Below, in pieces: positions 23,101 through 34,325 of a stretch of 64,000 nt of DNA. The translations under genes were made by a program, and so were the position numbers. The notes under the pieces were generated by a model. It had not been told where the DNA came from. It worked only from the letters and a program-made list of their open reading frames with translations, and made no database searches. Source of the DNA: Chrysogorgia sp. JL179-B06 (taxonomy: Eukaryota; Cnidaria; Anthozoa; Scleralcyonacea; Chrysogorgiidae); contig JAYKKM010000450.1 of the NCBI GenBank assembly GCA_035772405.1, positions 1,337,501 to 1,401,500 of the forward strand. Direction: 5' to 3'. How positions within the stretch are numbered: the stretch's first letter is position 1; each line of letters opens with the position of its first letter.

Positions 23101-23129
23101 TACGTTTCGGGGCACAGCCCCTTCTATAG
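23101..23129 (-). other. CTGANGA/GAAA hairpin motif, site 2
   Basis: On the minus strand CTATAGA, A, stem GGGGC, loop TGT, stem GCCCC, GAAA, CGTA. The stem is perfect; the first box differs from CTGANGA at two or three positions. Confidence 0.5.
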
Positions 23130-25090
23130 TTACAATTCAAGGTAGATGAGTGTTCCGCCTGCATCAATTTATACATTGAAAGGCCTTGGTACGCCACTCT
23201 TCGTCTCCACTCTTTCTACCGCTATAACACCGTTAAAATCGACGCCAAGCCAATCAATAACATTCTTGTGGGAAATTTGGAAAGTCTAGAAAAAATACTC
23301 CTACATATATTAATTAAGTATTTAATCCGACTACAAGGATTAAATTGCGTGTTTATTGCCCTACAGTCTAAACTTATCTTTTGACTTGGCAATGCTTCGA
23401 CTTCTGCATGGTTTTCTTTAAGATGATCTTTCCGGCATTGCCCGCAAAAAAATTGGCTCTTAAAATAGAAACCATGAACCTCGAGCAGTGGCACTTGAAC
23501 AATTTTCTGCTCTACTTTCTTGAATCAATAACAAAACTTGAAAGCTGTTAAGTTCTCAAAATAACTAGATCAAATCCTGCTTTCTGATTGGCTAACGAGC
23601 GGTCCGTATGAGCACATACGGACGCGTACCGCTCCAACAGACCGCTCGACTGATAATTTCAATTTTAAACGCGTTTTATAAGCCGTAAAATATTCTGAAG
23701 ACATTTGAAAATGAACTCAAACGAGATTGAACATATTGAAAGATATCTAAGTGAGTTTTTTTTGTATCCGAAAAGAGACTTAACTCTCAATTATCTTTGA
23801 CGAAGAAAAAGCACAGACTTTTCTTTTTTGTCCACTCGAAATACTGATGACGACCAAAAATACAAGCCAGGATATTAAGTAAAAAATAAATAAATAATTT
23901 ATCGTTTTGGTCGGTCCGTATTGAGAAATATTTCCCTTGGTCTCAAAAACGTCACTCGGCCTGTTGCTTATAAAAAAGACTAGAAATAACAGTTAAGAGA
24001 ACTTCATTATGTTTAAAGTGCCCCTGCGACGAAATATCACATTACGTTTGCTGGCATTTTTTGTTACAGAACATCATTTTAGGTTATTAAATGTTCGCAT
24101 TTGCCAAAAAAATTGAACAACAAACATTCTATCACAAGAAATTTAACCTCCAAAGTCTCCCTAATTTTGTCCGCCATTGCTCAAAACTTGTTCCAGACGA
24201 GCCCGCGATTCCACAGCAGAGTATGTGATTATGTTGTCAAGACTCAACACGTGACAAAGCTTTATGGAAATTATACGAATTATACGACAAGTTACAATGG
24301 AAAGTTTTCCCCAAGTAGCTTTATATTCATATATAACTAGCCACGTGTTGAGTCTTTGACGTCACTTCCTCTAATCGCAACCTAAGCGTCCGGAACATGT
24401 TCGAGTAATGGCGGTATTTATTTTATAAAATAACGACAGAGAAATAACGAATTTTATCCAAAAATAATATGATGAGAATACAAATTCTCCCAAGAATTAT
24501 CAACTACCAATCATAATTCGTCTCCAGGCCGGAAAGCTGAAATTTGTTTTGCCGACAAATCCGACAAGAATTAAAGAGAAGAATATGGATGAAAAACCCG
24601 ACTTTGAATATCAAAAATACTGACTAGTTTTAGGCAAACGCTTAATCGTTACTGGATCAAATCAGCCGTCTCAGGGTTTGGCTTGTTGTTTCAAAGTGAA
24701 CAGACAGATATTATGGGCAGCTACTGTCGCTCTGGAAAGGTCTTCCCTGCATTTTCACAATTTCACTGGAAGATTTTGGATTTTAAGTCGAGAGCTGTTC
24801 GGTATTTCACTTCGTATAGATAAAGTTTGTTCTTTTCCCAGTGAGTTTACCAGGCAAAAAAATAGAAGGTATTTAAACAGTATATTATTCTCGCGAGTTT
24901 GTTGTTTTCAAAACATGCCCTTTTCAAACCTCGTTGTTTTGTTTAACTTCGGCTTGGCTATTGAACACAAAATGGATCAGACGATCAGTTTTCTCGGTGA
25001 TAGTTTTCTCACAATACAAAAACTATATTCTGGTTTTTTTTTGAGAGTTTTGTTTTAACTAACGATAAACGGAATGAGATGAAAAACGCC
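23130..25090. other. Unassigned, with MITE-like pieces
   Basis: 23605-23650 holds GAGCGGTCCGTATG and complementary ACCGCTC/CATACGGAC pieces, and GGTCGGTCCGTATTGAG occurs near 23909, looking like a foldback element with blurred ends. 24010-24400 has an AAAGTGCCCCTGCGACGA phrase, like the 15712 element. The 126-codon plus frame at 24678-25058 has no recognised domain. No gene can be supported. Confidence 0.35.
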
Positions 25091-25113
25091 GCTTAAAATT
25101 GCTGTAAATTCCC

Positions 25114-25141
25114 GTGCAGGATACTCTCATCCTGCACGGGT
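25114..25141. repeat. Short hairpin
   Basis: CCCGTGCAGGAT and its exact complement are separated by six bases, at the edge of a sequence that includes CCAATCA. Confidence 0.7.
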
Positions 25142-25655
25142 ATTGACCAATCAAATTGCTTGTTGTGTACATGTAACGTTATTTTATAAAAGTAAGTTCA
25201 TCGACTTGTGTCCATTATTTGTGAGTATGTCCGAGGCTATATTACGGGTGTAAGAATTGTTAAATTATTGTAAGCTTTTTTCAATTCATATTTCAAGAAT
25301 TATTGCGGGGTCTACAGCCTAGTTCCGGTTGCTATGGCCCTGATAGCTTATCTCCACAAAACTCGATCATCTCATTCTCTAAGTCTTCTCGCGATGACGT
25401 CGTATGAACGGTGACGTCAAACTATAGCTACTCATGAGTCTTTACGTCATCCAGCAGATTTCCTCAAAGGAAGTTTGGTGACGTTAAACCAGCTATATAT
25501 AATGAATCTGCTGATCACTAAGTATGCTGAAGTGTTTTAACGAACTTGTAAAATGAATAGAATATATGATGCATACTTTGTTTGGAAGTTGTAGAAACGG
25601 TACAAACAAATTATTTTAACTCCAAAAAGGCTCAATTTGAGCAAGTTAACTTCGA

Positions 25656-25692
25656 TAAAACATTGATGTTTTATTAATCAATGTTTTATCCT
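25656..25692. repeat. Short hairpin
   Basis: GATAAAACATTGAT and ATCAATGTTTTATC are exact complements around a 9-base AT-rich loop. Confidence 0.8.
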
Positions 25693-25864
25693 GTGTTAAA
25701 GATGCTGATTAAATATTAATTTCTTTTCAATTTTCTTCATGAATTATTAATGATTTTACAAGTCTTCTTAAACCCTTTCCTATCCGGCTGAAAAACATCC
25801 AAAATTGAACCACCTCAATTTGTTCTATTGATATCTCTTGAAATAACCATAACTGTTGCGAAAG

Positions 25865-26020
25865 CTATGCATTTTCTGAAAGCCCAATAAACTGGCTTTT
25901 ACCAATGCTTTTATAAAATTTCCGGAACAAGACAAATTATGTTAGCATTAATTATCATACATTAGGGTGAAAAACGTTCATTCGCGTAGCATCCTGAAAA
26001 TTCAAAATGTCACCAATGGC
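25865..26020 (-). repeat. Dispersed repeat, copy B
   Basis: Inverse-orientation partner of 7415-7620; blocks match with scattered substitutions and indels. Confidence 0.6.
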
Positions 26021-26078
26021 AGAGTACATTCTTTACACGCTTTCTCCCTTTTCTCCATTATTATTTATATATTTATAT

Positions 26079-26137
26079 ATTATTAATATTATTATTATTA
26101 TATTGTTATTATTATTATTGTTATTATTTTACAATGT
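26079..26137. repeat. (ATT)n microsatellite
   Basis: Interrupted ATT/GTT run. May mark a LINE tail, but I cannot see LINE coding sequence beside it. Confidence 0.8.
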
Positions 26138-28084
26138 ACATGTATATATTTTTTCTTTACAAGTAAACATCTAGCTACAGCACTTGAAAACTCGTTTTTG
26201 CGCGCTTTTCCCAGGCGTTACCTGATTGGCCGACTTAAATTATGCTCTTGTTTTTCATTGGTTATCATAGTTATTCACTATTTCAGCAGTTCACCAGCCT
26301 TAATGGTAATTTTTTATTCCTATATTAACACTGCCGGCCTATGCAGCACAACGTTTTCTAAATATTTCGGCTCCTTTAAAGGGCTTACTACTTATACCCG
26401 GTGATTGGCGTGTCTATATCTCAACACCATAATTGTCTTATCACGCAGTCTCTTCGTAAACCATTCTATCATATGCTTATCTATATACAGGTCGTGTGGC
26501 GATATCGGCGTTTTATCGCACACAACTCAATGCTCGTTAATCTAAGCACAGTTAAACGTCGGATGTGGACAATAAATGACAACTTAACTGAATTTCAAAA
26601 CATCAGTTCAAAATTAATTAGCCCGATGGAAGTTCTTAAGTAAACATAGACGATGATTGTGTTGATTGTCAGATATCAGGTTTAGGTTCGAGAATACTGA
26701 AAAAATTGGGTACTTTCGTCTTTCAGGAAAAAAATGGGTTCAAATATACGCAGTTTAGCAAGTTAGTTGGGATTAGTCATAAGTTTAACAATGATATAAA
26801 TTAGGTAGTGTATTGTACATAAAAGTCTCCCGTCATCGACGGAAGTAAAAAAAATAATCTAAGGAACGACAACGGTATCAGATAACTAGCTTCAATTTTG
26901 TCTTAGAAACAAACCAAAAATAACTAGAATTATGAACTGTGAATGTGGTTTCTTCAACTAGCATCAATGTTGTCTTGTAACTATATTGAACATTGTTGAA
27001 GAATATTACTTGAGTTAAGAGAGTTATAAAGTTACCTTCTTGAAGAAATTCAAAGAAAACGGATTGTGTATATAAGCTAGATATAATTAATTCGTGGAAA
27101 TACAAATGAATTCTGGATGAAACGTTGGCATTGAAGCATAACAAGCGACAAAACGTAATTTTTGAATGAAAACTTCGACTATGTTTTCGAGCGGTATATA
27201 AATCAATCAAAGCATGTGTTGTATGATTGTGTATATATACCCTTGATTGCAGTTGTAACTCCTGCACCGACAATCTTTCTTTATCACGCCTTGTACATAT
27301 GGTTCATCATGATTTAAACATCTTAACCTTATCTCAGATCCACAGCTCGGAAGAGATAATTATACGAGCGTATACCATTTGCGTTAATGATAACCAATGC
27401 CATCGACCCCCCTTGATTGAGGCCATATGATGAATAATATTGGAATTTCTACTTGATAACTTGTGAAGGAAATCAACGGGAAGAATATTTTGTGAGAGTG
27501 GAAATTTTCTAAGGCACCGAAGAGAAAATGGTTGTGTAACTGAAAATTCAAAGACCTAAATGGTTTGCTAAAAAATCATCACTTCTCGGAAGGGTTGAGT
27601 AGCAAAATTTTCATCAGACTAGTTCGTTATTTAAAATTGGAATCTCATCATCAGTTCTCCTTAGTCATCATTGCGCTTAGCTTTTGTTATTGTATTCCTC
27701 TCCTTGGTTTCCTTGGTTTCCTGCTCTGTATAGGGAGATATGATAATCCGAATGTTACAGTAGGATCTCATGTCTGTATATCCATTTGGGTTTGTAATTA
27801 AAACTTGTATCGACGATATGCCGGGAATTGGGCTTTATCTAACTTTTCCTATTGGGTTGGGTAAAAGATTTTCTTTACCCATAAATGGCTGGGACGTTAA
27901 ATTTCTGATCTTAATTTGGTCGAGACCAGTTGCGAAAAATCACAGCTTGATGCCTGGGGGACTACTTCGTGTATGCCGATTTTTGTGTCCCGACACAGTT
28001 TTTGATTAGGATTATAGTTGTGTTGGGGACACGCTTATACATTATGGAGTAACCACCTTTGGACATACATGAAGTACCTGCCGA
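26138..28084. other. Unassigned sequence
   Basis: Several 67-131 codon frames on both strands (e.g. minus 26878-27273, plus 26198-26643, plus 27565-28009). None shows a domain, splice context or conserved cysteine pattern that I recognise. Confidence 0.4.
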
Positions 28085-28170
28085 TGCCTGAGTCCTGGTA
28101 GCTCAATGTATTTGTTAGAGCATATTAGAGCATATGGCTAGCAATTGGAAGGTCAATCAGGTATATAATT
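28085..28170 (+). pseudogene. Degenerate tRNA-like relic
   Basis: GAGTCCTGGTAGCTCAATG and then TTAGAGCATATGGCTAGCAA preserve an A box and D-arm interrupted by about eight extra bases, with GGAAGGTC following as the variable region. No B box. Similar to 20268-20330. Confidence 0.45.
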
Positions 28171-28729
28171 ACAGTTTGTCCCTGGCAACAACTTAATGAG
28201 TTATACACATGAAGTATAGTTACAGCATATACATCAACAATTACAACGAACAATATGCTTTCGCTACAAGTACGTGTGATTGCGCCATAATTGGTTAATT
28301 AGGAACTAATTGGAAAACTCGTACAAGCTAATTGCCTCATTACTTTCAAACTAGCGGCAAATACTATTTATTCTAAAGGCAGTCAAGTGTTCCTGAGAGG
28401 CTGTCCTTCTTGGGGGATAGTTTAATGTTTGAACTAGATCTCAATAGATTCCGGAGTTGTAGTCTGGAGAAAATAGTTTTTAAATCAATATTTCCGCTCT
28501 CTGAAGTCCCAAGTTTAGCCCAGTAAAGTTTAGGGACGAAAGCTTGGCGAATAAAATACTTCAAGATCATTAGACTGGCATGTTTCCCATTTCGGAATAC
28601 GATCTGTTGTTGGGGGTAATTTCTCGTGTCCTTTTTAATTGAGTGGAAAGTCACGAAGGAGCAGTTGGCGCCGTTGTCCCTTCTCTCTAAGAGCATGTTT
28701 TTCTGCAGGAATATAATAATACTAATGAG
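28171..28729. other. Unassigned sequence
   Basis: A 107-codon minus frame at 28373-28696 is the longest open stretch; no domain recognised. Confidence 0.35.
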
Positions 28730-29255
28730 GCATCGACATAGCCAGTTGGTTTATAGTGTGTGGTGTTAGCTTAGTGTTGTGCATATATTAATTGTAAGTT
28801 GATATAGTGTGGTGTTGTTCAGTTGTTGTAGTATTCGTGTATAGTGTTAGTATATTATTAGTGTGGTGTGTAGGGTACATAGGGTATGGTATATAGTGTT
28901 CAAGTGCGGTGTGTATAACATTGGTGTATTATTATATTGTGTAGAGGTATAGTGTGGTGTTAATGTGGTTCACAGTGTAGCGAAGTGTGATATGTTGTAT
29001 GGTTGTATAGTATAATGTTAGTGTAGTGTGATGTGTTCTATAGACATAGTGTAATGTTAGTGTAATATAGTGTAGTGTTAATGTCAGACTGTAGTGTGAT
29101 GCATAGTGTGGTGAGGTGTGGTGTATAGTGTATGGTCAGTGAGATGAATAGTGTTAGTGTGGTTTATTGTGTATGATTAGTGTGGTGTATAACCGTCAGT
29201 GGTGAATAGTGTAGTGTTATATTTTTGGTGGTGGTGTTGTAGTGGTAGTGTCAGT
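28730..29255. repeat. G/T-rich degenerate minisatellite with strand asymmetry
   Basis: Built of variants of TAGTGTGGTG and TAGTGTTAGTG with TATA spacers. The plus strand is almost free of C for about 500 bp. Not a perfect tandem array; the unit is about 10-12 bp and shuffled. Confidence 0.85.
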
Positions 29256-29968
29256 GGTGCTATTTTTAGCGATTCACCCCTGTCACTAAATTTGCTAAAA
29301 TTAGCTTTTGCAAGCTGAATGGTAGCCAAAACACAAGTGGATTGTTTATAGTTGTCAACATTCATGGCCCATTCTGAAAGTCAGACATGGTTTTAAGGTG
29401 TTACATGAGAGCTATGTTATTACTAGTAAATGTAATTGTCTGTAAGGTTGATTTAATTGTCTTTGATGGTCATAGCCACACTAGATGTTTTTGAAGTGTC
29501 TGTTAAGTATTCGTTTATGTAACTATCAATGCTCCTGTCAAACTCCTTGTTGACTCTGTTTCATTATAAGCGTAGATACCTTGCACTTGTGGTCCGTTTA
29601 GTGGTTTATTTTCTGTTTACTAGTCATGAGAAAGATAATAGAAACTATCCGGTATAGGTAGCTTCGAGTAGCACTACACTTATTTCCTAACGGGGGGCAT
29701 TTCACTCTCATAATTGTACGGCTCTTAACTGCGGTCACTGCAAAAAGCTGTTCAATTATTTTGTTATCAAAGATGGAACAAGTGAACAACCCCTTGTCTC
29801 GCTCGCCGTGGTTTTAAAATATAACAATACAGTAACAATACAGTAATACAGTATGATACACAGTATTGATTTAAGCCTTAACTTGCGTATTTTTATATAT
29901 AGTAATTTGATTGCCATCTTGATGTTTATGATTAGATGTGATTCATTGACAAGAGTGTAAAAGGACCT
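29256..29968. other. Unassigned sequence
   Basis: No gene or repeat family recognised. Confidence 0.4.
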
Positions 29969-29977
29969 GACATTTTG

Positions 29978-30015
29978 TAGCCTGCGGATACAACCGCCTC
30001 GCATCGCGCAGGCTA
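29978..30015. mobile_element. 38 bp micro-element with exact 9 bp target duplication
   Basis: TAGCCTGCG at 29978 and CGCAGGCTA ending at 30015 are 9 bp inverted termini. GACATTTTG flanks both sides (29969-29977 and 30016-30024). Probably an internally deleted MITE; a 9 bp duplication is usual for Mutator-like elements and some others. Confidence 0.7.
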
Positions 30016-30184
30016 GACATTTTGCAACATTTACCAGGGTAACATAAAGCCATGGTTACTATCGCTAATATGTGTCTCCGATCTCTGTCGCTATGGTGTT
30101 ATGGGATAAATCGGGGAGTGTAACACACCCACACAACGCCGATTTTATAGCGTTAACGAAGCATTGAATTTGAAAGTTCTTTTT

Positions 30185-30490
30185 AGCTTTCAAGCTCATA
30201 TCCTCAGAAAAATGATTCTGAGTCCCGACAGGAATCGAACCTGTAACCTTACCTTCTGATTGCCGGTGAGACGCTCTAACCATTGAGCTAACGAGACTCA
30301 GATGGAGAGCGAAGGTTACAAAATGATGCACTGGTTGAATTGATATATGTACTGCCTGTGCGGCAATCACTATATATTCCTGTACGGGACTCAGAATCAT
30401 TTTTCTGAGGATATGAGCTTGACGATCGTCCACGTATCGTCTGCATGTCTACTCCGAGCTCTCCCACATTCACTACAACATTGTGTATAT
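30185..30490 (-). mobile_element. tRNA-like foldback family, well preserved member
   Basis: The arms CAAGCTCATATCCTCAGAAA (30190-30209, continuing AAATGATTCTGAGTCCC) and the exact complement at about 30387-30422 enclose a tRNA-like domain on the minus strand. It has a 7 bp acceptor pairing (AGTCTCG with CGGGACT), an A box TTAGCTCAATGG, a T-arm ACAGG-TTCGATT-CCTGT with the B box, and CACCGGCAATCAGAAGG in place of a normal anticodon arm. A duplicated ACCTT adds bases to the variable region. The outer arm continues as GACGATCGTCCACGTATCG and a CTCCCACATTCACTAC end. Pol III promoter boxes look usable; the anticodon arm does not. Confidence 0.75.
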
Positions 30491-30539
30491 TAACCGAAAC
30501 GCATTATTTGGATTAAAAGTTAATTTTTGAATTATGACT

Positions 30540-30769
30540 GACTTTAACCCCTTGGCACTTGCCGACGGTACGGTTCGTTTTCGAACCTGATGCAGACTTT
30601 ACTATTTTAACTCTGTCTAACGCCAAATGATTTTACTTGTCAAAAGGCGAGAGTCTTGGTCAAACGTAGAACTTCACATGTGCCAAACTCAATGCAAATG
30701 AGCTTAAACAAAAGATTACTCTCATCTGCATTTAGTTCGGCACATATGAAGTTCGACATTTAATAATAA
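30540..30769. repeat. Foldback sequence before LINE tail
   Basis: GTAGAACTTCACATGTGCC near 30666 pairs with GGCACATATGAAGTTCGAC near 30740 with two or three mismatches, and ATGCAAATGAGC pairs inside. The preceding phrase (GGTTCGTTTTCGAA, TGCAGACTTTA at about 30570-30610) recurs at 31165-31210. Confidence 0.6.
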
Positions 30770-31133
30770 TAATAATAATAATAATAAAAGACGTTTAGGA
30801 GCATTATACAATAGACGCGATGCTGTTACAACAATATATTCTTAGTGTTACTTATAAAACTAATTACAGTTTCATTATAAGATATATAAAGCCTACTACA
30901 TATATTACCACTATGAACAAAAAACTATTAATTTTAAAAAAGAAAAGTCTTAAGTGCTGACTTAAAACTACTTAAGTAACATTTCAAAGCTTCAGCTAAT
31001 ATCCTGTGGTAATAAATTCCACAGTTTTGGTGCTGCAACTGAGAATGTTCTGTCTCCATGAGTCACCGTTTTGGATTTTAGCTCAAGTAGCAGATGACTG
31101 GGCCTTAGGGTAGGAGTTAATGATGGTTTAAAA
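30770..31133 (-). mobile_element. LINE 3' end (CR1/L2-like C-terminus)
   Basis: The minus frame reads LLLELKSKTVTHGDRTFSVA, then APKLWNLLPQDIS, the usual C-terminal block of CR1/L2-type ORF2. The 3' UTR runs down to an (AAT)n tail at about 30770. The UTR is the sequence also found inside 2190-2400 and 5850-6060. Codons upstream of about 31133 belong to a different sequence (the GGTTCGTTTTCGAA repeat), so the LINE is truncated there. Confidence 0.85.
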
Positions 31134-31344
31134 ACCATCATCTTTACTCCTTGCCGACCCCCGTATGGTTCGTTTTCGAAGCATGCAGACTTTAGTATTT
31201 TACTTTGTCTACAGATTTTTGAAGCATGCAAGTGGGGGAGGTTGCAACAAAATTACAAGTTGAAGAGGGGGTTATATAATTATATACACACAATAAATGT
31301 TTTACCCCTGGCCCCTTCCCTCTGTTTAATAGCCAGAGTAATAA

Positions 31345-31560
31345 AGGATGTACGATACGTGGACGATCGTCAAGCTCATATCCTCAGAAAAATTATTCTG
31401 AGTCCCGTACAGCCAGGAATCGAACCTGCAACCTTCTGATTGCCGGTGAGACGCTCTAACCATTGAGCTAACGTGATACTCAGATGGAGAGAAAAGGTTA
31501 CAATGATGTACTGGTTCAATTGATATATGTACTGCCTATGCGGCAGTCACTATCTCCAAC
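31345..31560 (-). mobile_element. tRNA-like foldback family, member
   Basis: Left arm GGACGATCGTCAAGCTCATA at 31363, then TCCTCAGAAAAATTATTCTG, then a minus-strand tRNA-like domain with B box (GGTTCGATTCC), CACCGGCAATCAGAAGG and A box (TTAGCTCAATGG), then the shared GATGGAGAG and TGTACTGCCTATGCGG phrases. The right arm of the foldback is absent, so this is a one-armed copy. Confidence 0.7.
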
Positions 31561-32226
31561 AATCATGCAAATATTGCTAAAAACTGCCTCCACACCAAAA
31601 ATCTCAAAATTTTTATCATAGAAAACAATATTTTTTGTTTGTCTGAAAAATAACGGTATTACAGATTTTTTTATAATCTGCCTATTGATCGTTCATGCTT
31701 GAAGGAAAAGCAAATGAAAAAAATGGCAAGCTAGCAATAGACCATAATTAATTTGAAGGGAATTTGTTACGTGCGTGTCGTAATGGTAATGATGTTACAA
31801 ATTATCGGAATTCAAAAGTATAAATATTAATCTATCCATACAAACCATTGTCTGCAGAATGAAGCTTAAACATACTTTGTATAAACAATATTTTAATTAT
31901 TTTTATTTTATTTTACAAAATTCGCCGTACTACACAAAACAAAACAAACAAATAAAAACAAAACTGACTGGCAGGGATTACCCACAGAGCATAGCTTTTC
32001 ATTTACTTAGCTTTTTTACTTTTTAATTACTTTTTAATATAGTTTATATATTAGGAAACAATGAAATCCAGCCAACACAAGCTTTATAGTTTAAAGGTTG
32101 TCAGAATTAGTGTGCACTAAAAATCTATTGGGATTGGCAAATGAAAGGGTTATTATCTATACTATATAAAAAGCTTCAAACAGTAAGCGGGCGAGGGTTG
32201 TTGCATACACGTATTTCTAGTTACTG
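31561..32226. other. AT-rich unassigned sequence
   Basis: No gene or repeat family recognised. Confidence 0.5.
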
Positions 32227-32230
32227 TTAT

Positions 32231-32265
<35 letters not shown>

Positions 32266-32267
32266 GT

Positions 32268-32313
<46 letters not shown>
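32227..32313. repeat. (ATT)n microsatellite
   Basis: Long ATT run with a few AGT interruptions. Confidence 0.95.
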
Positions 32314-32660
32314 TCCAATATAATAACAATTTTATTAAACATTCACATGATACTATTATATAATACATATTTCTTAAAAATCTAAAAATATTCTTCAAGT
32401 AATTTACACACTTAAAACAGTCATTAATAGTAATGGTAATAATAATAATGATAATAAGTCATCGTTCTTAAAAGTTATCCTCTCCTAGTTATAAACTATA
32501 TTGATAATGATAATAATAACAAATTGAACTAAATATAATATAATACAATAAGAAATAAGCTGTTCTGAAATTTAGCTAGAATAAAAGTACGGTCGAAGTA
32601 AAAAGTTCATATAACAAATTTCAAAAGATTCCCGCCGCGATTACATTTAATTGAAATCCT

Positions 32661-32984
32661 CTAACATCCTCCTTCATCTCGTTTCCTAAAAGGCACTCGC
32701 GAGCCTCTTACACACAGGTGGACGGATCGTAATATTTCAAACGACAAGCGTGCCCGCAGCCAAGCTACGATGGCGAATGGCTCTCCATTTTTCCTTGCTA
32801 ATAATTCCGCTAATGTTTTCAGGAATAAAGTGCATTCGACTCCCATTCCACCATTGGTCCCAAATACGAGAGGCGTAAAAGTTCCATTTTCAATATCCAA
32901 AACTCTTTGTAGGTATTGTCTCTTCTTTTCATTTTCCTGTTCTCTAAAAATCTTTGCTGTAGGTTTATTCTTGTTGGGCGACAC
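32661..32984 (-). pseudogene. Retroelement polyprotein C-terminal fragment
   Basis: An intact 107-codon minus frame includes EQENEKKRQYLQRVLDIENG, then TFTPLVFGTNGGMGVECTLF, LKTLAELLARKNGE and a LSFEILRSVHLCVRGSRVP end. This string of features (charged helix, T-F-T-P-L-V-F, G-G-M-G, L-S-F-x-L-L/I-R-S, C-x-R-G-S-R) is one I associate with the C-terminus of repeated cnidarian and fish retroelement proteins. I cannot name the clade. No RT core lies upstream. Neighbouring retroelement ends on the other strand begin at 32977. Confidence 0.6.
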
Positions 32985-33684
32985 GATTCTGTTTTAAATT
33001 TCATCGCATGCACATTTAAATCTCTGCAACATTCTGACCTTTACGCTAATCTTCCTGGCTTTATCAGTCCATCTGTTCTTACTGGCGATTAGTTTCGTCC
33101 TGACCTTTCTAATAGCAATTGAAAACAAAATTCTCTACATTCTAACTTACTGTCGGATTTGAGTCTAATCTTCAGGTCAGAACGTAAGAACGCAAGTACT
33201 TAAACGTAATTGACGATCAGTGCAAAAACTATAAAAAAGTTAAGTTTGTCAATTTATCAATCAGTACACTTGGAGTCATCACTAGATTTTGTTGAAATGT
33301 TAAAAGAGCTTGAATATGACGCACGTTGTAGGAAGTATATTTTAAAGAAAATAATGAACATGTGCATAAGGAGCTTGTACTATTTTTTCTGTAAACGTGA
33401 CAAAGAATGGAATAACCCAGAACTAATTAACATCTAATCTTTTATTATCACATAAAATCAGTTCAAGTAGACATTGGTAAACTACCTGTATAAGTGAGGT
33501 TTATCATTGTAAATTAATTATTAATTATCATTATAAAATGAAGTTTACATTATTATTATTATCATCACTATTATTATTATTTTATGACAAAGTGCCAAAA
33601 ATTATAAATATATTAAAAGTGCAAACCTGAGATAAGCCGTTTCTCTTTTAAGTACAAATATTTCAATTATTTATTTATTTACAC
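32977..33684 (+). mobile_element. Endonuclease-type LINE 3' end, family B copy 1
   Basis: Starts at GGCGACACGATTCTG, like 34326. Reads, with frameshifts, a restriction-like endonuclease C-terminus: a D-S-V-L-N start, LPGFISPSVLTGD, RPD (one base inserted after it relative to copy 2) and LTVGFESNL-like sequence, then NLSIS and an intact LKELEYDARCRKYILKKIMN segment ending in NNPELINI and TAA at 33437. A 14 bp deletion relative to copy 2 follows CTTGGAGT (about 33274). The 3' UTR to 33684 matches 35462-35620. It lacks the insertion present in copy 2 and so shows the empty site, GTAATTGACGATC. Confidence 0.75.
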
Positions 33685-33689
33685 CTGTG

Positions 33690-34190
33690 CATTACAGAAG
33701 GTTCTTTTCAAATTAATGGTTGGAACGTGATCTTGATAGAGCGAAATCTCTTTCCATTCAGGGACCCTTTCTTTGCCTAAAGGATATTCATTTAAAATCG
33801 TCGATGATTTAGTTAAATTTGCGATCAAAGCCCGATTAAATTTGCATCCTACCATCTTTACAATTTTCATTTGGAATCGTGAACTTGATCCAATGTGTCC
33901 ATTTTGTCGACAACATACCGAGAGTATGGCACACTTGATGAACGGATGCAAAGAATTTCATAATTATTACAATCGTCGTCACAATAGAATAGCAGACAAA
34001 ATAGCCGATGAAATCAAACAGAGTTGTCCCCGTAGTCGTGTTTATTCAAACAAGTTGTTGGAAACCGTTTTCCCGGAATTGCACGAGCAGTTGTCATTGT
34101 TTCGTTATCGAAAACCAGATATTTTAGACATTGATCCGGTGATGAAGTCATGTATTGTGGAGGAAGTGACCGTTTGATACTGTCGCATGC
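33690..34190 (+). mobile_element. Endonuclease-type LINE C-terminus, family A
   Basis: The 134-codon frame 33773-34177 shows a CCHC-like knuckle (CPFCRQHTESMAHLMNGC), EFHNYYNRRHNRIADKIADE, and then KPDILDIDPVMKSCIVEEVT, which fits the PD-(D/E)xK-type restriction-like endonuclease core of R2/R4-type LINEs (P-D ... E-V-T-V). The frame stops just after VEEVTV, where a longer C-terminus would be expected. The sequence upstream to 33690 reads as related coding sequence in another frame. It sits between the two family B copies. Confidence 0.7.
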
Positions 34191-34325
34191 CTAGCATATA
34201 TATATTTATTGTATTAAAACTGTTCAGGTGTTAGGGCAGAAAGGAAAATATTATTATTATTATTATTATTTCGAAATGGGGAATATCACCAACATCTTAT
34301 TGTACTTTCTGCTAAACGCTTTACT

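Noticed and set aside
30065..30433. 122-codon minus frame with SSMVRASHRQSEG
   Set aside because: This peptide is simply the translation of the tRNA-like foldback repeat (A box to B box) and recurs at every member.
32162..32398. 78-codon minus frame rich in isoleucine
   Set aside because: Translation of the (ATT)n microsatellite.
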